Shown here piece after piece: positions 1-10,298 of a stretch of 64,000 nucleotides of DNA (its first letter is position 1; each line of letters starts with the position of its first letter). Source of the stretch: Sodalis ligni (GTDB lineage: Bacteria; Pseudomonadota; Gammaproteobacteria; Enterobacterales; Enterobacteriaceae); the NCBI RefSeq assembly GCF_016865525.2, contig NZ_CP075169.1:3720337-3784336 (forward strand). The letters run 5' to 3'. The translations under genes and the position numbers were made by a program. The notes below the pieces were generated by a model. The model saw nothing but the letters and a program-made list of their open reading frames with translations. It had not been told where the DNA came from and did no database searches.

Positions 1-477
1 CAGGCGCGCTGGCTGGGGCGAGTCTGGGGATCCGCCCGGCGCGACATCGCCGCGCAGGCCCTCGCCATGCTGCAACAGGTAGGATTGGGACAGGCCGCCG
101 ACAAATATCCCCACCAGCTCTCCGGCGGGATGCAGCAGCGTCTGGCGCTGGCGCAGGCGCTAACCAAAAAACCGCGGATACTGTTGCTGGACGAACCTTT
201 CGGCGCCCTCGATCCGGGTATCCGCCGCGATATGCATCAATTGATCACCGATTTGTGGCGGCAGCACCGGCTGACCATTTTCATGATCACCCACGATCTT
301 AAAGAGGGGTTTTCCCTCGGGTCCCGCCTGTGGGTTTTTGACAAAATCCGTCACGACCCGCAAGCCCCCGATCGCTGGGGCGCCAGCATTACCTATGACA
401 TTCCGTTAGACCGTAATTCGGCCGGGCTGGAACGACAGCTCGACAACATTGTTTATCCGCGGCAGGACGTAGCCTGA
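1..477 (+). CDS. ABC transporter ATP-binding protein, urea carboxylase-associated (5' end outside window)
   Basis: The frame is open from the first base, so this is the C-terminal part of an ABC ATPase of the nitrate/taurine importer type. Visible are the signature LSGGMQQR, the Walker B segment [12 protein letters not shown] and the switch histidine in MITHD; the Walker A motif lies upstream of the window. It ends 21 bp before a urea carboxylase-associated protein gene, the place usually taken by the ATPase of the uptake system linked to urea carboxylase. It probably energises import of urea or a related small amide across the inner membrane. The family is certain; the substrate is inferred only from neighbours. 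Confidence 0.88.
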   Translation, partial: QARWLGRVWGSARRDIAAQALAMLQQVGLGQAADKYPHQLSGGMQQRLALAQALTKKPRILLLDEPFGALDPGIRRDMHQLITDLWRQHRLTIFMITHDLKEGFSLGSRLWVFDKIRHDPQAPDRWGASITYDIPLDRNSAGLERQLDNIVYPRQDVA

Positions 478-498
478 ATCCGCTGATAAGGAGGGATC

Positions 499-1299
499 AT
501 GACCGACAGCAGTAAATTGTTATATCGAACCGTATTGCCGGCCGGAGCGCACTGGTCGCTCCGGCTGCGGCGCGGCACCGCGTTGCGCCTGACCGATATC
601 CGGGGCGGCGCCAATGTGGGCATGCTGTTTTATAACCCTGAGAACCTCTTGGAGCGTTATAACGCGCCGGACACCATGAAGTGCCAGCATACGTTCCGCC
701 TCACCACCGGGCATTGCCTCTATTCAGACATGGGCCGCATTTTCTGCGGAATCGAACAAGATAGTTTCGGCTGGCACGATACGGTATGCGGCACCATGAA
801 CGCGCAGCTTACCGAGCAGCGTTTCGGAGCGTCCGATTACCAGCAGGCGCGCAACGATCGTCACCAGAACGGTTATGACAGTTTCCTGGTGGAACTGACC
901 AAATACGGCCTGGGTAAACGGGATCTGGCCGCCTGCCTGAATGTCTTTTCCCGGGTCAGCGCCGACGAACAGGGCAATTTGCGGCTGGAATCGCCCGCCC
1001 TTCCCGGCGCGTCCGTCACGCTGCGTTTCGCCATGGATACCCTGGTAGTGTTGCATACCTGCCCCCATCCCCTCAGTCAGGCCGGGGCTTATCCCCGTTC
1101 GCCGGTGGAGATAGCCCTGCCGGCCGACCTTGCGCCGCTGCCGGAAGCCTGCCTGACCCGCGAGGAAAACCGGCGCGGACAGGCGAATAACGCGCTGTAC
1201 TATTTAGGAACCATAGCCCCCGCAGGAACCATAGCCCCTGCCGGAACAATGCTCGGCGACAGCCATGCCGCGCCTGCCCAGGAATGCCATCATGATTAA
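499..1299 (+). CDS. Urea carboxylase-associated protein 1 (UAAP1, DUF1989 family)
   Basis: This 266-residue protein belongs to the DUF1989 family that accompanies urea carboxylase; its biochemical role is not firmly established, although paired members have been linked to preparing substrates for urea carboxylase. Family-like stretches include [16 protein letters not shown] near residue 30 and the cysteine-bearing [16 protein letters not shown] near residue 85. An AAGGAGG ribosome site lies just upstream of ATG 499. The C-terminus carries a small in-frame repeat (GTIAPA twice) and overlaps the next gene by 8 bp through ATGATTAA, which suggests translational coupling. Family and context are clear; the exact reaction is not. 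Confidence 0.85.
   Translation: MTDSSKLLYRTVLPAGAHWSLRLRRGTALRLTDIRGGANVGMLFYNPENLLERYNAPDTMKCQHTFRLTTGHCLYSDMGRIFCGIEQDSFGWHDTVCGTMNAQLTEQRFGASDYQQARNDRHQNGYDSFLVELTKYGLGKRDLAACLNVFSRVSADEQGNLRLESPALPGASVTLRFAMDTLVVLHTCPHPLSQAGAYPRSPVEIALPADLAPLPEACLTREENRRGQANNALYYLGTIAPAGTIAPAGTMLGDSHAAPAQECHHD
1207..1248 (+). repeat. Tandem 18-bp repeat inside UAAP1 gene
   Basis: Two copies of an 18-bp unit (1207-1224 and 1225-1242, differing at two third-codon positions) are followed by a 6-bp partial copy. They encode [14 protein letters not shown] in the C-terminal tail. The unit length is a multiple of three, so copy-number change would not shift the frame. Confidence 0.8.
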
Positions 1300-1930
1300 A
1301 ACCAGCCCTCGCCGGACACAGGATACCCTCTACCGGCGCCAAATCAATGCGGGGGATTATTGGCTCTACCGCCTGGAGGCGGGACAGACGCTGAGGATCA
1401 CCGACAGTGAAGGCAATCAGGCGGTGGATACGCTGTTTTTCAACGCCGACGATACCGCTGAACGCTACAGCATGACGGACACCGTGCGGGGACAAAACAA
1501 TCTGTTCCTCACCACCGGCAGCGTGCTGCGCTCCAGCGAGGATCGGCCAATGCTGAAGATCGTCGCCGACACCTGCGGCCGGCACGATACGGTGGGCGGC
1601 GCCTGCGCCACCGAGAGCAATACCGTGCGCTACTCGCTGGAAAAACGCCACATGCACGCCTGTCGAGATAGCTGGATGCTGGCGCTGGCCGAACACCCGG
1701 AATTCGGCCTGACCAAACGGGACCTGGGTCATAATATCAACTTTTTCATGAATGTACCGGTCACGGCCGAGGGCGGGCTGACCTTTGCCGACGGCATTTC
1801 CGCACCGGGCAAGTATGTCGAGCTGGAGGCGGCGATGAATGTATTGGTGCTGATTTCCAATTGTCCGCAGCTCAATAATCCCTGTAATGGCTATAACCCA
1901 ACCCCCATTGAGGTGGCGGTCTGGTCATGA
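1292..1930 (+). CDS. Urea carboxylase-associated protein 2 (UAAP2, DUF1989 family)
   Basis: Paralogue of the preceding UAAP1, about 212 residues from ATG 1292. An in-frame ATG at 1265 also exists, but 1292 has an AGGAA just upstream and gives the overlap of UAAP1 stop and UAAP2 start that is typical of coupled genes. Family segments include [16 protein letters not shown] and [13 protein letters not shown], equivalent to those in UAAP1. It lies 172 bp before urea carboxylase, and the UAAP1-UAAP2-urea carboxylase-allophanate hydrolase order is the standard one. The function is presumably tied to urea carboxylase; the precise reaction is uncertain. Confidence 0.85.
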   Translation: MIKTSPRRTQDTLYRRQINAGDYWLYRLEAGQTLRITDSEGNQAVDTLFFNADDTAERYSMTDTVRGQNNLFLTTGSVLRSSEDRPMLKIVADTCGRHDTVGGACATESNTVRYSLEKRHMHACRDSWMLALAEHPEFGLTKRDLGHNINFFMNVPVTAEGGLTFADGISAPGKYVELEAAMNVLVLISNCPQLNNPCNGYNPTPIEVAVWS

Positions 1931-2102
1931 ACAGGGGATATCGGGCGATGCCGGCGGGGCATGCCTAACGTCGCGGAAGGCCGGCGGTGGATATCGCCGC
2001 CTCGGTGTGAAGCGGATCGGTCAATGCGCGACGCGGGACGTCCCGGGAAAATACGCGCCAAAGAGATGCAGGACGACCTGCCGTTAGCCAAGAGAGTTAA
2101 TC

Positions 2103-5100
2103 ATGTTTACATGCATTTTGATCGCCAACCGGGGCGCCATCGCGGTGCGCATTATCCGCACGCTGAAAACATTAGGCATCCGGTCAGTGGCGGTCTATGC
2201 CGAATCGGACAGCCATTCGCTGCATGTCCGCCAGGCGGACGAAGCCTATAGCCTGGGGGAAGGAACCGTCCGCGAGACCTATCTCCACCAGGATAAGCTG
2301 CTGGCCATAGCCGCCCGGTGCGGCGCGCAGGCGATTCACCCCGGTTATGGATTTCTCAGTGAAAACGCCGATTTTGTGCAACGTTGCCAGCAGAACGGCC
2401 TGGTGTTTCTCGGTCCCACCGTCCGGCAGATGGTTACCTTCGGTTTGAAACATCGCGCCCGCGAACTGGCAAAGATCAACCGTGTGCCGCTGCTGCCGGG
2501 CAGCGGACTGTTGGCGGATGCGGATGATGCGCTGCGGGCCGCCGGGGACATAGGCTATCCGGTGATGCTAAAGAGTACCGCCGGCGGGGGCGGCATCGGC
2601 ATGCAGCGTTGCGATGACGCCGCTATGCTCCTTGAGGCATTCAGCCGGGTTAAACGGCTGGCGGGCCATAATTTTGCCGATGACGGCGTTTTCGTCGAAA
2701 AGTACATCGGCGCGGCGCGCCATATCGAGGTACAGATTTTCGGCGATGGCGCGGGCAATGTCATTGCCCTGGGCGAACGTGACTGCTCCACGCAGCGCCG
2801 TAACCAAAAGGTACTGGAGGAGTGTCCCGCGCCGAATTTGCCGGCCCCGGTGCGCCGGGCGTTACATGCCGCCGCCGTGCGCCTGGGCCGGGCGGTCGGT
2901 TACCGCAGCGCCGGTACGGTGGAGTTCGTGTATGACGCCGCCACGGAAGCGTTTTACTTTCTCGAAGTGAATACCCGGCTGCAGGTTGAACATGGCGTCA
3001 CCGAGATGGTGTACGGCGTGGATCTGGTCCAATGGATGATTGAACTGGGCGCGGAATGCCTGCCGCCGCTGGAGACGCTGGCGCCTAACGCGCCGCGTGG
3101 CCACGCGATTCAGGCCAGGTTATATGCGGAAGACCCGGCCAAGCAATTTTCTCCTTGCGCCGGGCTGCTGACCCGGGTGGTATTCCCCCGGCAGGCGCCC
3201 GGCGGCGCGGAACTGCGAATTGATAGCTGGGTTGAGAGCGGCAGCGACGTCTCACCCCATTATGATCCGCTGCTGGCGAAGGTCATCGTTCGGGGAGAAA
3301 CCCGCGACGCCGCCCTGGACGCCCTGGCCGCCGTACTGGCCGACAGCGAATTATACGGTATTGAAACCAATCTCGATTATCTGCGCCATCTGCTGGAACT
3401 GCCGCTGGTGCGGGCGGGCGAAATCCGCACGGCGTCCCTGGGAACGGTACGGTACCGGCCGGCGACGCTGGATGTCGTCTCGCCTGGCACATTGACCAGC
3501 ATCCAGGATTTCCCCGGCCGTACCGGCTACTGGCATGTGGGCGTACCGCCATCGGGTCCTTTCGACAGCCGCGCTTTCCGTCTCGGCAACCACCTGCTAG
3601 GCAACGGCGCTGATGCCGCGGGGCTGGAAATCACCCTGCGCGGGCCGGTGCTGCGCATAAATCATGACTGCTCGCTGGTCATCACCGGCGCGGATATTGA
3701 AGCGGCCCTTGACGGCGCCGCACTCCCCATGTGGCGTGTATGCCGGGTCCGCGCCGGTCAAACGTTAGCGTTGGGCAACGTCTACGGCAACGGCTGCCGC
3801 AGCTACCTGCTGCTGGCGGGGGGATTGCGTTGCCCTGCTTATCTTGGCAGCCGAAGTACCTTTACGCTGGGCCGTTTTGGCGGACATGGCGGGCGTCAAT
3901 TGCGCAGCGGCGATGTTCTTCACTTTACGCCGCCGGACATCGACAGGACCCAACCGGACATGCTGCCCATGGATCTGCGGCCGGCCCTGGCGGGAATCCG
4001 CCCACCGCGGGGGGTATATGGCCCCCAGGGCGCACCGGACTTTTTTACCCCACAGGACATCGACCTGTTTTTCGGCGCGGTCTGGCAGGTTCACTATAAC
4101 TCCAGCCGCACCGGCATCCGGCTGATCGGTCCGAAACCGCAGTGGGCGCGGAGCGACGGCGGCGAAGCGGGTATGCATCCGTCCAATATCCACGATAACG
4201 CCTATGCGTTCGGTACCGTGGACTTTACCGGCGATATGCCGGTGATCCTGGGTCCCGACGGGCCATCCCTGGGCGGGTTCGTCTGCCCGGCGACGGTTAT
4301 CCATGCCGACCTGTGGCAACTGGGCCAGCTCAAAGCCGGCGATCGGGTGCGTTTTGTACCGGTATCGCTGGAACAGGCCGACCAGCTGGCGCAACAGGCG
4401 GAAGAGGACATCGCCGCGTTGCGGGGTTGGGAACCGGGCGCGGCGGCCCGCTGCCGTACTTCACCATTGCTTTGGCACCGGCCCGCGCTATCCCCCTACC
4501 CGGCGGTGAGCTACCGCGCCGCCGGCGATCGGTTCATCCTGGTGGAATACGGTGAACAGGTAGCGGATATTTCGCTGCGTTTTCGCGCCCATGCGTTAAT
4601 GCAATGGCTGGAACGGCATACCTTGCCGGGGATGCAGGAGCTTACGCCGGGGATCCGCTCCCTGCAGATTCACTTCGACAGCCTGCAGTGCCCGCGAGAC
4701 GCCCTGATCGCGCATTTGCAGCAAGGGGAGCAGGCATTAGGGGATTTATCGCAGGTCGACGTTCCCTCCCGCACCGTCTGGCTTCCCTTAAGCTGGGATG
4801 ATGACGCCTGCCGGGAGGCCATCGAGAAATACAGCCAATCGGTACGCCCGGGCGCGCCATGGTGTCCCAGCAATATCGAATTCATTCGACGGATCAACGG
4901 CCTGGACTCGGTGGATCGGGTCAAGGACATCGTCTTCAATGCCCGTTATCTGGTCATGGGGCTGGGAGATGTCTATCTTGGCGCGCCGGTTGCCGTCCCC
5001 CTCAGTCCCCTTCACCGTCTGGTGACCACCAAATACAATCCGGCGCGGACCTGGACTGCGGAGAATTCAGTGGGTATCGGCGGCGCCTATCTTTGCGTTT

Positions 5101-5717
5101 ACGGTATGGAAGGCCCCGGCGGTTACCAGTTTGTCGGACGAACCCTGCAAATGTGGAACCGTGATCGCAAGACCGCTGAATTTACCCAACCCTGGCTGCT
5201 GCGTTTTTTCGATCAAATCCGGTTTTAACCGGTGAGCGCCGCCGAACTCCAGGATATCCGCCAGCGTTTTCCCTACGGACTTTACCCGCTGCGCACCGAA
5301 CCGGGACATTTTCGCCTGGCGGATTACCAGCGGCTGTTAGCGGAACAGCATCAAGACATTACGCAATTCACCCAGCGGCGCCGGCTGGCGTTCGACCAGG
5401 AACTGGCGCGCTGGCGCGCCGAAGGCCAGTTCACCTTTGACAGCGCCCCGCCGGAAGAATCCACCGCGGATACGGATATGCTGCCGCCGGGCTGCCTGGG
5501 CGTGGACAGCCAGGTGGCGGGCAACATCTGGCAGTGGCAGGTAAAACCCGGCGACCGGGTGAAAGAGGGCCAGACCCTGGGAATCCTTGAATCGATGAAA
5601 ATGGAAATTCCCATTCCGGCCCCTGGCGCGGGCCGGGTGCGTCGCGTAGTGCGTACGGCGGGACAGCAGGTCCATGCGGGCCAACTGCTGCTGATACTTG
5701 AACAGGAAGGAGATTAA
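2103..5717 (+). pseudogene. uca: Urea carboxylase, interrupted by an in-frame TAA
   Basis: Urea carboxylase (EC 6.3.4.6) makes allophanate from urea, bicarbonate and ATP using biotin. Residues 1-450 are a biotin carboxylase with the ATP-grasp glycine loop [10 protein letters not shown] KipA-like domain follows ([20 protein letters not shown]), then a KipI-like domain near residue 800. Reading stops after 1041 residues at TAA 5226-5228. The same frame then continues without a gap as P-V-S-A-A-E and ends in a biotin carboxyl carrier domain with the acceptor lysine in ESMKME. The combined length of about 1204 codons matches the usual enzyme. Family members usually have Tyr here (RFYPVS), so this looks like a TAC or TAT to TAA change. 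Reinitiation at GTG 5232 could make a split enzyme. Confidence 0.9.
5232..5717 (+). CDS. Biotin carboxyl carrier portion of urea carboxylase (possible separate polypeptide)
   Basis: If translation restarts at GTG 5232, one codon after the TAA, a 161-residue protein would result. It has the linker that normally joins the carboxyltransferase to the carrier, then a biotinyl domain of about 75 residues with the ESMKM motif, whose lysine carries biotin. No Shine-Dalgarno sequence stands out in the few bases before GTG, so reinitiation after termination would be needed. Free biotin carrier subunits exist in related carboxylases, so a working two-piece enzyme is possible but unproven. The simpler reading is a nonsense mutation in one gene. 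Confidence 0.6.
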   Translation: MSAAELQDIRQRFPYGLYPLRTEPGHFRLADYQRLLAEQHQDITQFTQRRRLAFDQELARWRAEGQFTFDSAPPEESTADTDMLPPGCLGVDSQVAGNIWQWQVKPGDRVKEGQTLGILESMKMEIPIPAPGAGRVRRVVRTAGQQVHAGQLLLILEQEGD

Positions 5718-5804
5718 CCCTCCCGATGAAAACCTGGGCCAGGCGCTCGATCCCGATAATCGGCGCCAAAATCATTTCTTTACCGACCTGACAGGAATCG
5801 GATT

Positions 5805-7613
5805 ATGCAACCTATGACCCTTGGCACACTGCATGAATGGCAACGGCATTACCAAAACGATCCGGACAGCGTAAGGGCGACCTTAACCGCCCTGCTGGAC
5901 GGACTTCCTAAACACGATACGGCATGGATTTATCTGCCCGGCGCCGAAGGTTTGGCGCCGCAGTTGGCCGAACTGGCGCGGCGCTTGGAGGATCTGGGGG
6001 GAGATCCGCTGTCGTTACCGCTCTACGGTATTCCCTTTGCGGTCAAAGACAATATCGATGTGGCCGGCTGGCCCACCAGCGCGGCTTGTCCTGATTTTGT
6101 TTATCAAGCGGAACGGGATGCGGAAGTGGTCGCCCGGCTGCGGGCATGCGGCGCCATCGTCATCGGCAAAACCAATCTGGATCAGTTCGCCACCGGACTG
6201 GTGGGTACGCGGTCTCCATACGGTGCCGTACCCAACAGTTTCAATCCCGCCTATGTCAGCGGCGGCTCAAGTTCCGGATCGGCTTCAGTGGTGGCGCGCG
6301 CGCTGGTTCCTTTCGCGCTGGGGACGGATACCGCCGGCTCCGGTCGCGTTCCGGCCGGATTCAATAATATCGTCGGGCTCAAGCCCACCAAAGGGTGGCT
6401 GTCTACCTCCGGCGTGGTGCCCGCCTGCCGCCTGCAGGACTGCGTCTCTATTTTTGCGTTGACCGTCGACGATGCCCAGCGGATAGCCCATCTAGCCGGC
6501 GGTTATGATAAGAATGATGCCTATTCACGCGGCAATCCCCACACCGCGCCGGCGGCAATGCCCGCCGCGCCGCGCTTCGCCGTACCGCAACGTCTGGAGT
6601 TTTTTGGCGATAGGCACAGCGAACAAGCTTTCCGGCAGGCTTTACGGCAATTGGAAGCCAGCGGCGCCACGCTTGAAAGCATCGATTTCGCCCCTTTCGC
6701 TCAATTGGCGGAACAACTCTACAGTGCCGCCTGGGTAGCCGAGCGCACCGTGGGAATCGGCGATCGTTTGCAGACCAACCCCGATTCATTGGATCCGGTG
6801 GTGCGCGCCATTGTCGCCAACGGTTTTAACTTCAGCGCCTGCGATGCCTGGCGGGCCGAATACCTGCGCGCCGAACTGGCACAAACTATCAACCGGGCGC
6901 TGGCGGGGTATCATGCGCTGGTAGTGCCCACCTCCCCCACCATCCGTACCCTGGAAGAAATGAAACAGGAGCCGGTTCGTTATAATTCGCAGTTCGGTAC
7001 TTACACCAACTTTGTTAATCTGGCCGATCTCTGCGCGCTGGCGCTCCCCTCTTTCTTACGGGATGACGGTTTGCCGGCCGGCATTACCCTGATAGCCCCT
7101 GCCTGGCATGACCACGCGCTGGCGGATTTCGGCCGGCGTTGGCAACAGGCCCTCGGTCTTACGCTGGGGGCGACCGGCCGCCCATTGCCGCCGCCGGACG
7201 CAGGGTTATCCGCTGCGCCGGCCCATCAGGTGCGGGTCGCGGTGGTGGGCGCTCATCTCAGCGGTATGCCGCTCAATTTCCAGCTTACCGACCGGAATGG
7301 AGTACTGGTGGAAAAAACGCAAACCGCGCGGCAATATCGTCTCTATGCCTTGGCGAACACGCAGCCGCCTAAGCCCGGGCTGGTAAAGACCGATGATGGC
7401 GGGTTCATTGAGGTGGAGCTGTGGGATATCCCTCTGGCGCGCTTTGGGGAGTTCGTCGCCGAAATACCGGCCCCCCTGGGCATAGGCACCCTGACGCTGG
7501 CGGACGGTCGCCATGTTAAAGGTTTTATCTGCGAACCGGAGGCGCTGCGCAATGCGAAGGACATTACCGCCTATGGCGGCTGGAGAAACTATATGGCCGC
7601 TATCCCGAAGTAA
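5805..7613 (+). CDS. atzF: Allophanate hydrolase (EC 3.5.1.54)
   Basis: Hydrolyses allophanate, releasing ammonia and CO2; this is the second step after urea carboxylase and the last step of biuret breakdown. The 602-residue protein has an amidase-signature domain with Lys81 (FAVKDN), cis-Ser155 (GGSSSGSA) and nucleophile Ser179 (DTAGSG). The spacing between these residues equals that of characterised AtzF. A C-terminal domain of about 130 residues follows (from about 470, with VRVAVVGAHLSGMPLN), as in full-length allophanate hydrolases. AGGAA precedes ATG 5805. It lies 87 bp after the biotin carrier reading frame and overlaps the convergent regulator tail by 14 bp. It appears intact and could serve both urea and biuret routes. 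Confidence 0.95.
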   Translation: MQPMTLGTLHEWQRHYQNDPDSVRATLTALLDGLPKHDTAWIYLPGAEGLAPQLAELARRLEDLGGDPLSLPLYGIPFAVKDNIDVAGWPTSAACPDFVYQAERDAEVVARLRACGAIVIGKTNLDQFATGLVGTRSPYGAVPNSFNPAYVSGGSSSGSASVVARALVPFALGTDTAGSGRVPAGFNNIVGLKPTKGWLSTSGVVPACRLQDCVSIFALTVDDAQRIAHLAGGYDKNDAYSRGNPHTAPAAMPAAPRFAVPQRLEFFGDRHSEQAFRQALRQLEASGATLESIDFAPFAQLAEQLYSAAWVAERTVGIGDRLQTNPDSLDPVVRAIVANGFNFSACDAWRAEYLRAELAQTINRALAGYHALVVPTSPTIRTLEEMKQEPVRYNSQFGTYTNFVNLADLCALALPSFLRDDGLPAGITLIAPAWHDHALADFGRRWQQALGLTLGATGRPLPPPDAGLSAAPAHQVRVAVVGAHLSGMPLNFQLTDRNGVLVEKTQTARQYRLYALANTQPPKPGLVKTDDGGFIEVELWDIPLARFGEFVAEIPAPLGIGTLTLADGRHVKGFICEPEALRNAKDITAYGGWRNYMAAIPK

Positions 7614-9227
7614 GGCCGAATTTGCGTAGCCGGTAGACCAGCTGGCTCAGCGTCAGGCCCAGTTTCTGCGCCGCACGGGACTTATTACCGTCCGACTGGC
7701 GAAGCGCCTGCAATATTGCCTGCGCATCGTCGGCTTCGATGCGCGCCGCCGGCACCCCCATCCATTTTTTCTCCGGTTCCGGCGCCGGATTTTCCGCCGG
7801 CGCGGACGTGGTGCCCTCTTCGTTTGCCAAGATGGGCGCCACCTCGGCCGCGTCAACCAGGGGCGACTCGGACAGCAGGACCAGGCGGTTTACCACATTT
7901 TGCAATTGGCGAACGTTTCCGGGCCAGGAATAGCGGATCAGGGCGGCTAAAGCATCCCCGAGCAGTGAACCCGCCGTTGAAAAGCAACATTGGCTTCCTC
8001 GATAAAATGCTGAATCAAAATCGGTACATCTTCCGGCCGATCCCGCAGCGAGGGCAGGAAAATCGGCACCACATACAGCCGATAGAAGAGATCCAGCCGA
8101 AATCGGCCTTCCGCCACCCGCTGGCGTAAATCCTGGTTGGTGGCGGCGATGATCCGCACGTTCACCGCCCGTTCCCTGCCACCGATGCGCTGTATGGTTT
8201 TCTCCTGCAATACCCGCAGGAGCTTTGCCTGCAAGTTAAGCGGTAATTCACTTATTTCATCTAAAAAAAGAGTCCCATTGTCAGCCTGTTCAAACTGTCC
8301 GGCTTTTGCCGTCATCGCACCGGTAAAGGCCCCTTTTTCATGACCGAATAATTCGGACTCGAACAGACTTTCCGGCACCGCTGCGCAGTTCATTTTGATA
8401 TATTTGCCCTCGGCGCGCCGGCTTGCGATATGCAACGCGTTGGCAAAAAGCTCCTTGCCGGTGCCCGATTCCCCCACCAGCAATACCGTGACATCGCTAG
8501 CCGCCACCTGTTCGATTTGCCGGATGGCGGTACGGACCTTGACGGAATCGCCATAGATGCCGTACTTGAGCGTATCGTGCTTCAAGGCTTGGCGTAATGC
8601 CCGGTTTTCATGCTCCAGCGCCACGGTGTGGGTTTGCACCCGTTCGGCAATCAGTTCTTCCACCCGCAGCATCTGGCCAATATGTCCCACCACCTCGTGC
8701 ATGATCCCGATATCCGCGGTCAGGTTGCGCGATATGCCGCGAAAACGGTTGGCGCAAAACACCCCGCGGGTTTTACCATCCAGGACTATAGGGAAAAAAA
8801 ACATTGATGTCGTGCCGCTGGGCATCGCGGAACGGGCCACGGACCGCCAAAGATAGGTGGGCTCGGAGTCAATATCCTGAACGATGGTCATCTGGCCCGA
8901 GACAAAGACCTTGCCGGTGACGCCCTCATCCGGACGGAGTATCCCACGGGCTTTTTCCTTTTCGGTCAGGCCATAGGCGCAGCGGATGGATAACAATCCG
9001 CTATTGTCGTCATAGATAAATAGCCTGCCGCGGTTCAGGCCTAAAATCTCCGACAGCAGATGGAAAACTTCCCGCAGATTTTGGTCGGTATCGGTATCCC
9101 GGCTGTATATCTCCGCCATCTCCCGCCGAAAAAACAGCTCATGCTGCGCCCAGTCGACATTCACATGCACATCGGGCGTCAGCGCGGCGCGCGCGGATGA
9201 GACCTGCTGGTGGAAAGCGCGTTTCAT
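7600..9227 (-). pseudogene. Sigma-54-dependent activator, NifA-like (GAF-AAA+-Fis HTH), frameshifted
   Basis: Encodes an enhancer-binding activator of sigma-54 RNA polymerase. The first 426 residues hold a GAF sensor (about 30-180) and an AAA+ domain with Walker A GESGTGKE, the sigma-54 contact GAFTGA and Walker B TLFLDEI. Reading then runs off at HCSGML. The end of the gene is in another frame: YSWPGNVRQLQNVV and a Fis-type helix-turn-helix (NKSRAAQKLGLTLSQLVYRL). One extra T in the T-run on the coding strand (7980-7983) would join both parts, so a single-base deletion is likely. It is divergent from an operon with a good sigma-54 promoter. Without the C-terminal helix-turn-helix, DNA binding should be lost. 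Confidence 0.88.
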
Positions 9228-9273
9228 GGCATACCTTGTGGGAAGCGTTAAGGCCGAATAGCAGGCTAATGTT

Positions 9274-9289
9274 AAATTATTAATAATTT
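9274..9289. promoter_or_regulatory. 16-bp AT-only palindrome, possible activator site
   Basis: AAATTATTAATAATTT is a perfect inverted repeat about 50 bp upstream of the activator start and about 145 bp upstream of the sigma-54 promoter for the ABC operon. That distance suits an upstream activating sequence. Because the stretch is all A/T, chance is a real alternative. Confidence 0.35.
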
Positions 9290-9419
9290 ATTAACTTGTC
9301 AATAATATTGATTTTCTAGACCAGCCAGCCTACCCCAATCCGGCGCACACCTTTCCCATTGGTAAGGACAAGCTGCTGATTTAATTTGTATTATAAATAA
9401 AAAAGAAATTAACCCCATT

Positions 9420-9435
9420 TGGCGCAACTCTTGCT
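9420..9435 (+). promoter_or_regulatory. Sigma-54 (RpoN) promoter, -24/-12
   Basis: TGGCGCAACTCTTGCT fits the sigma-54 consensus TGGCAC-N5-TTGCW: GG at 9421-9422, GC at 9433-9434 and exactly 10 bp between them. Transcription would start near 9446, about 50 bp before the ATG of the ABC ATPase at 9500. The adjacent divergent gene encodes a sigma-54 activator, which supports the call. Confidence 0.75.
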
Positions 9436-9499
9436 TTATTCAATATCACAGGATTCATTCATTTTTAGTTTAATGCTTAACAATGCTAAGGGTAGATTA

Positions 9500-10298
9500 A
9501 TGCACGCGACGGTAACCGACTCGGCTAACTCCTATTCATCGGGGCCAAACACCTCCGTGGTCACCCTAACCCATCTTTGTAAAAATTTCGGTTCTGAGAT
9601 CATCTACGACGATTTCAACTTCGATTTTAAATACGGCACCTTTACCTCCATATTCGGCCCGAACGGCTGCGGCAAATCCACCTTAATCAACATGATGGCC
9701 GGTTTGACGCCTTATGACGGGGACAGATACTCTATAATGGCCGGGATATCAGTAAAGCCACCATCGGGTATGTTTTCCAAAATTATCGCGAGGCGCTCTT
9801 CCCTGGTGGAAGGCCTATGAAAATATCGAATATCCCTCAAAATTAAAGGCATGCCGGCCGCTGAACGACATCAGCGGCTCGATGAACTCATTGAACAATT
9901 CGACATTAAATTTGATCTCAACCGCTACCCTATGAATTTTCCGGCGGGCAGCAACAGCTTATATCAATATTACGGGCCTTAGCGCCCAACCCGGAAATTG
10001 TTTTCCTGGATGAACCTTTCTCCGCTCTGGATTATGAAATGACCCTGTTCATCAGGGATAAATTACAGTTGATATTTACCCAAAGCAAAATTGCCATGGT
10101 ATTGGTCTCTCACGATCTTGAGGACGCGGTATTTTGGCTGAACAAGTATTAATGCTCAGTAAAAGACCTACCCGTGTGGTTGAAATTGTGCCGGTGGACC
10201 TACCCTATCCCAGAAACGACCGAACGCTGCAACTGCCTGAATTTTTAGAGGCCAAACGGCGCAGCCTGGAAATTTTCCAGCAAGAGGTTCATAAATGA
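9500..10298 (+). pseudogene. ABC transporter ATP-binding protein, multiple frameshifts
   Basis: Remnant of a nitrate/taurine-type ABC ATPase. From ATG 9500 the frame carries Walker A (FGPNGCGKST) and breaks near 9720. The rest is found only by changing frame several times: ENIEYPLKLKGMPAAERHQR, a glycine-rich signature piece near 9940, the Walker B region VFLDEPFSALDYE near 10005, the switch segment LVSHDLEDAVF near 10105 and the tail to TGA 10296-10298. At least four indels are needed, so no functional ATPase can be made. Its end overlaps the permease start by ATGA. The importer would need another ATPase to work. Confidence 0.88.

Noticed and set aside
9419..9499. Longer N-terminus for the ABC ATPase beginning at 9419
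   Set aside because: It would start inside the sigma-54 promoter and upstream of the predicted transcript start; ATG 9500 fits the family.
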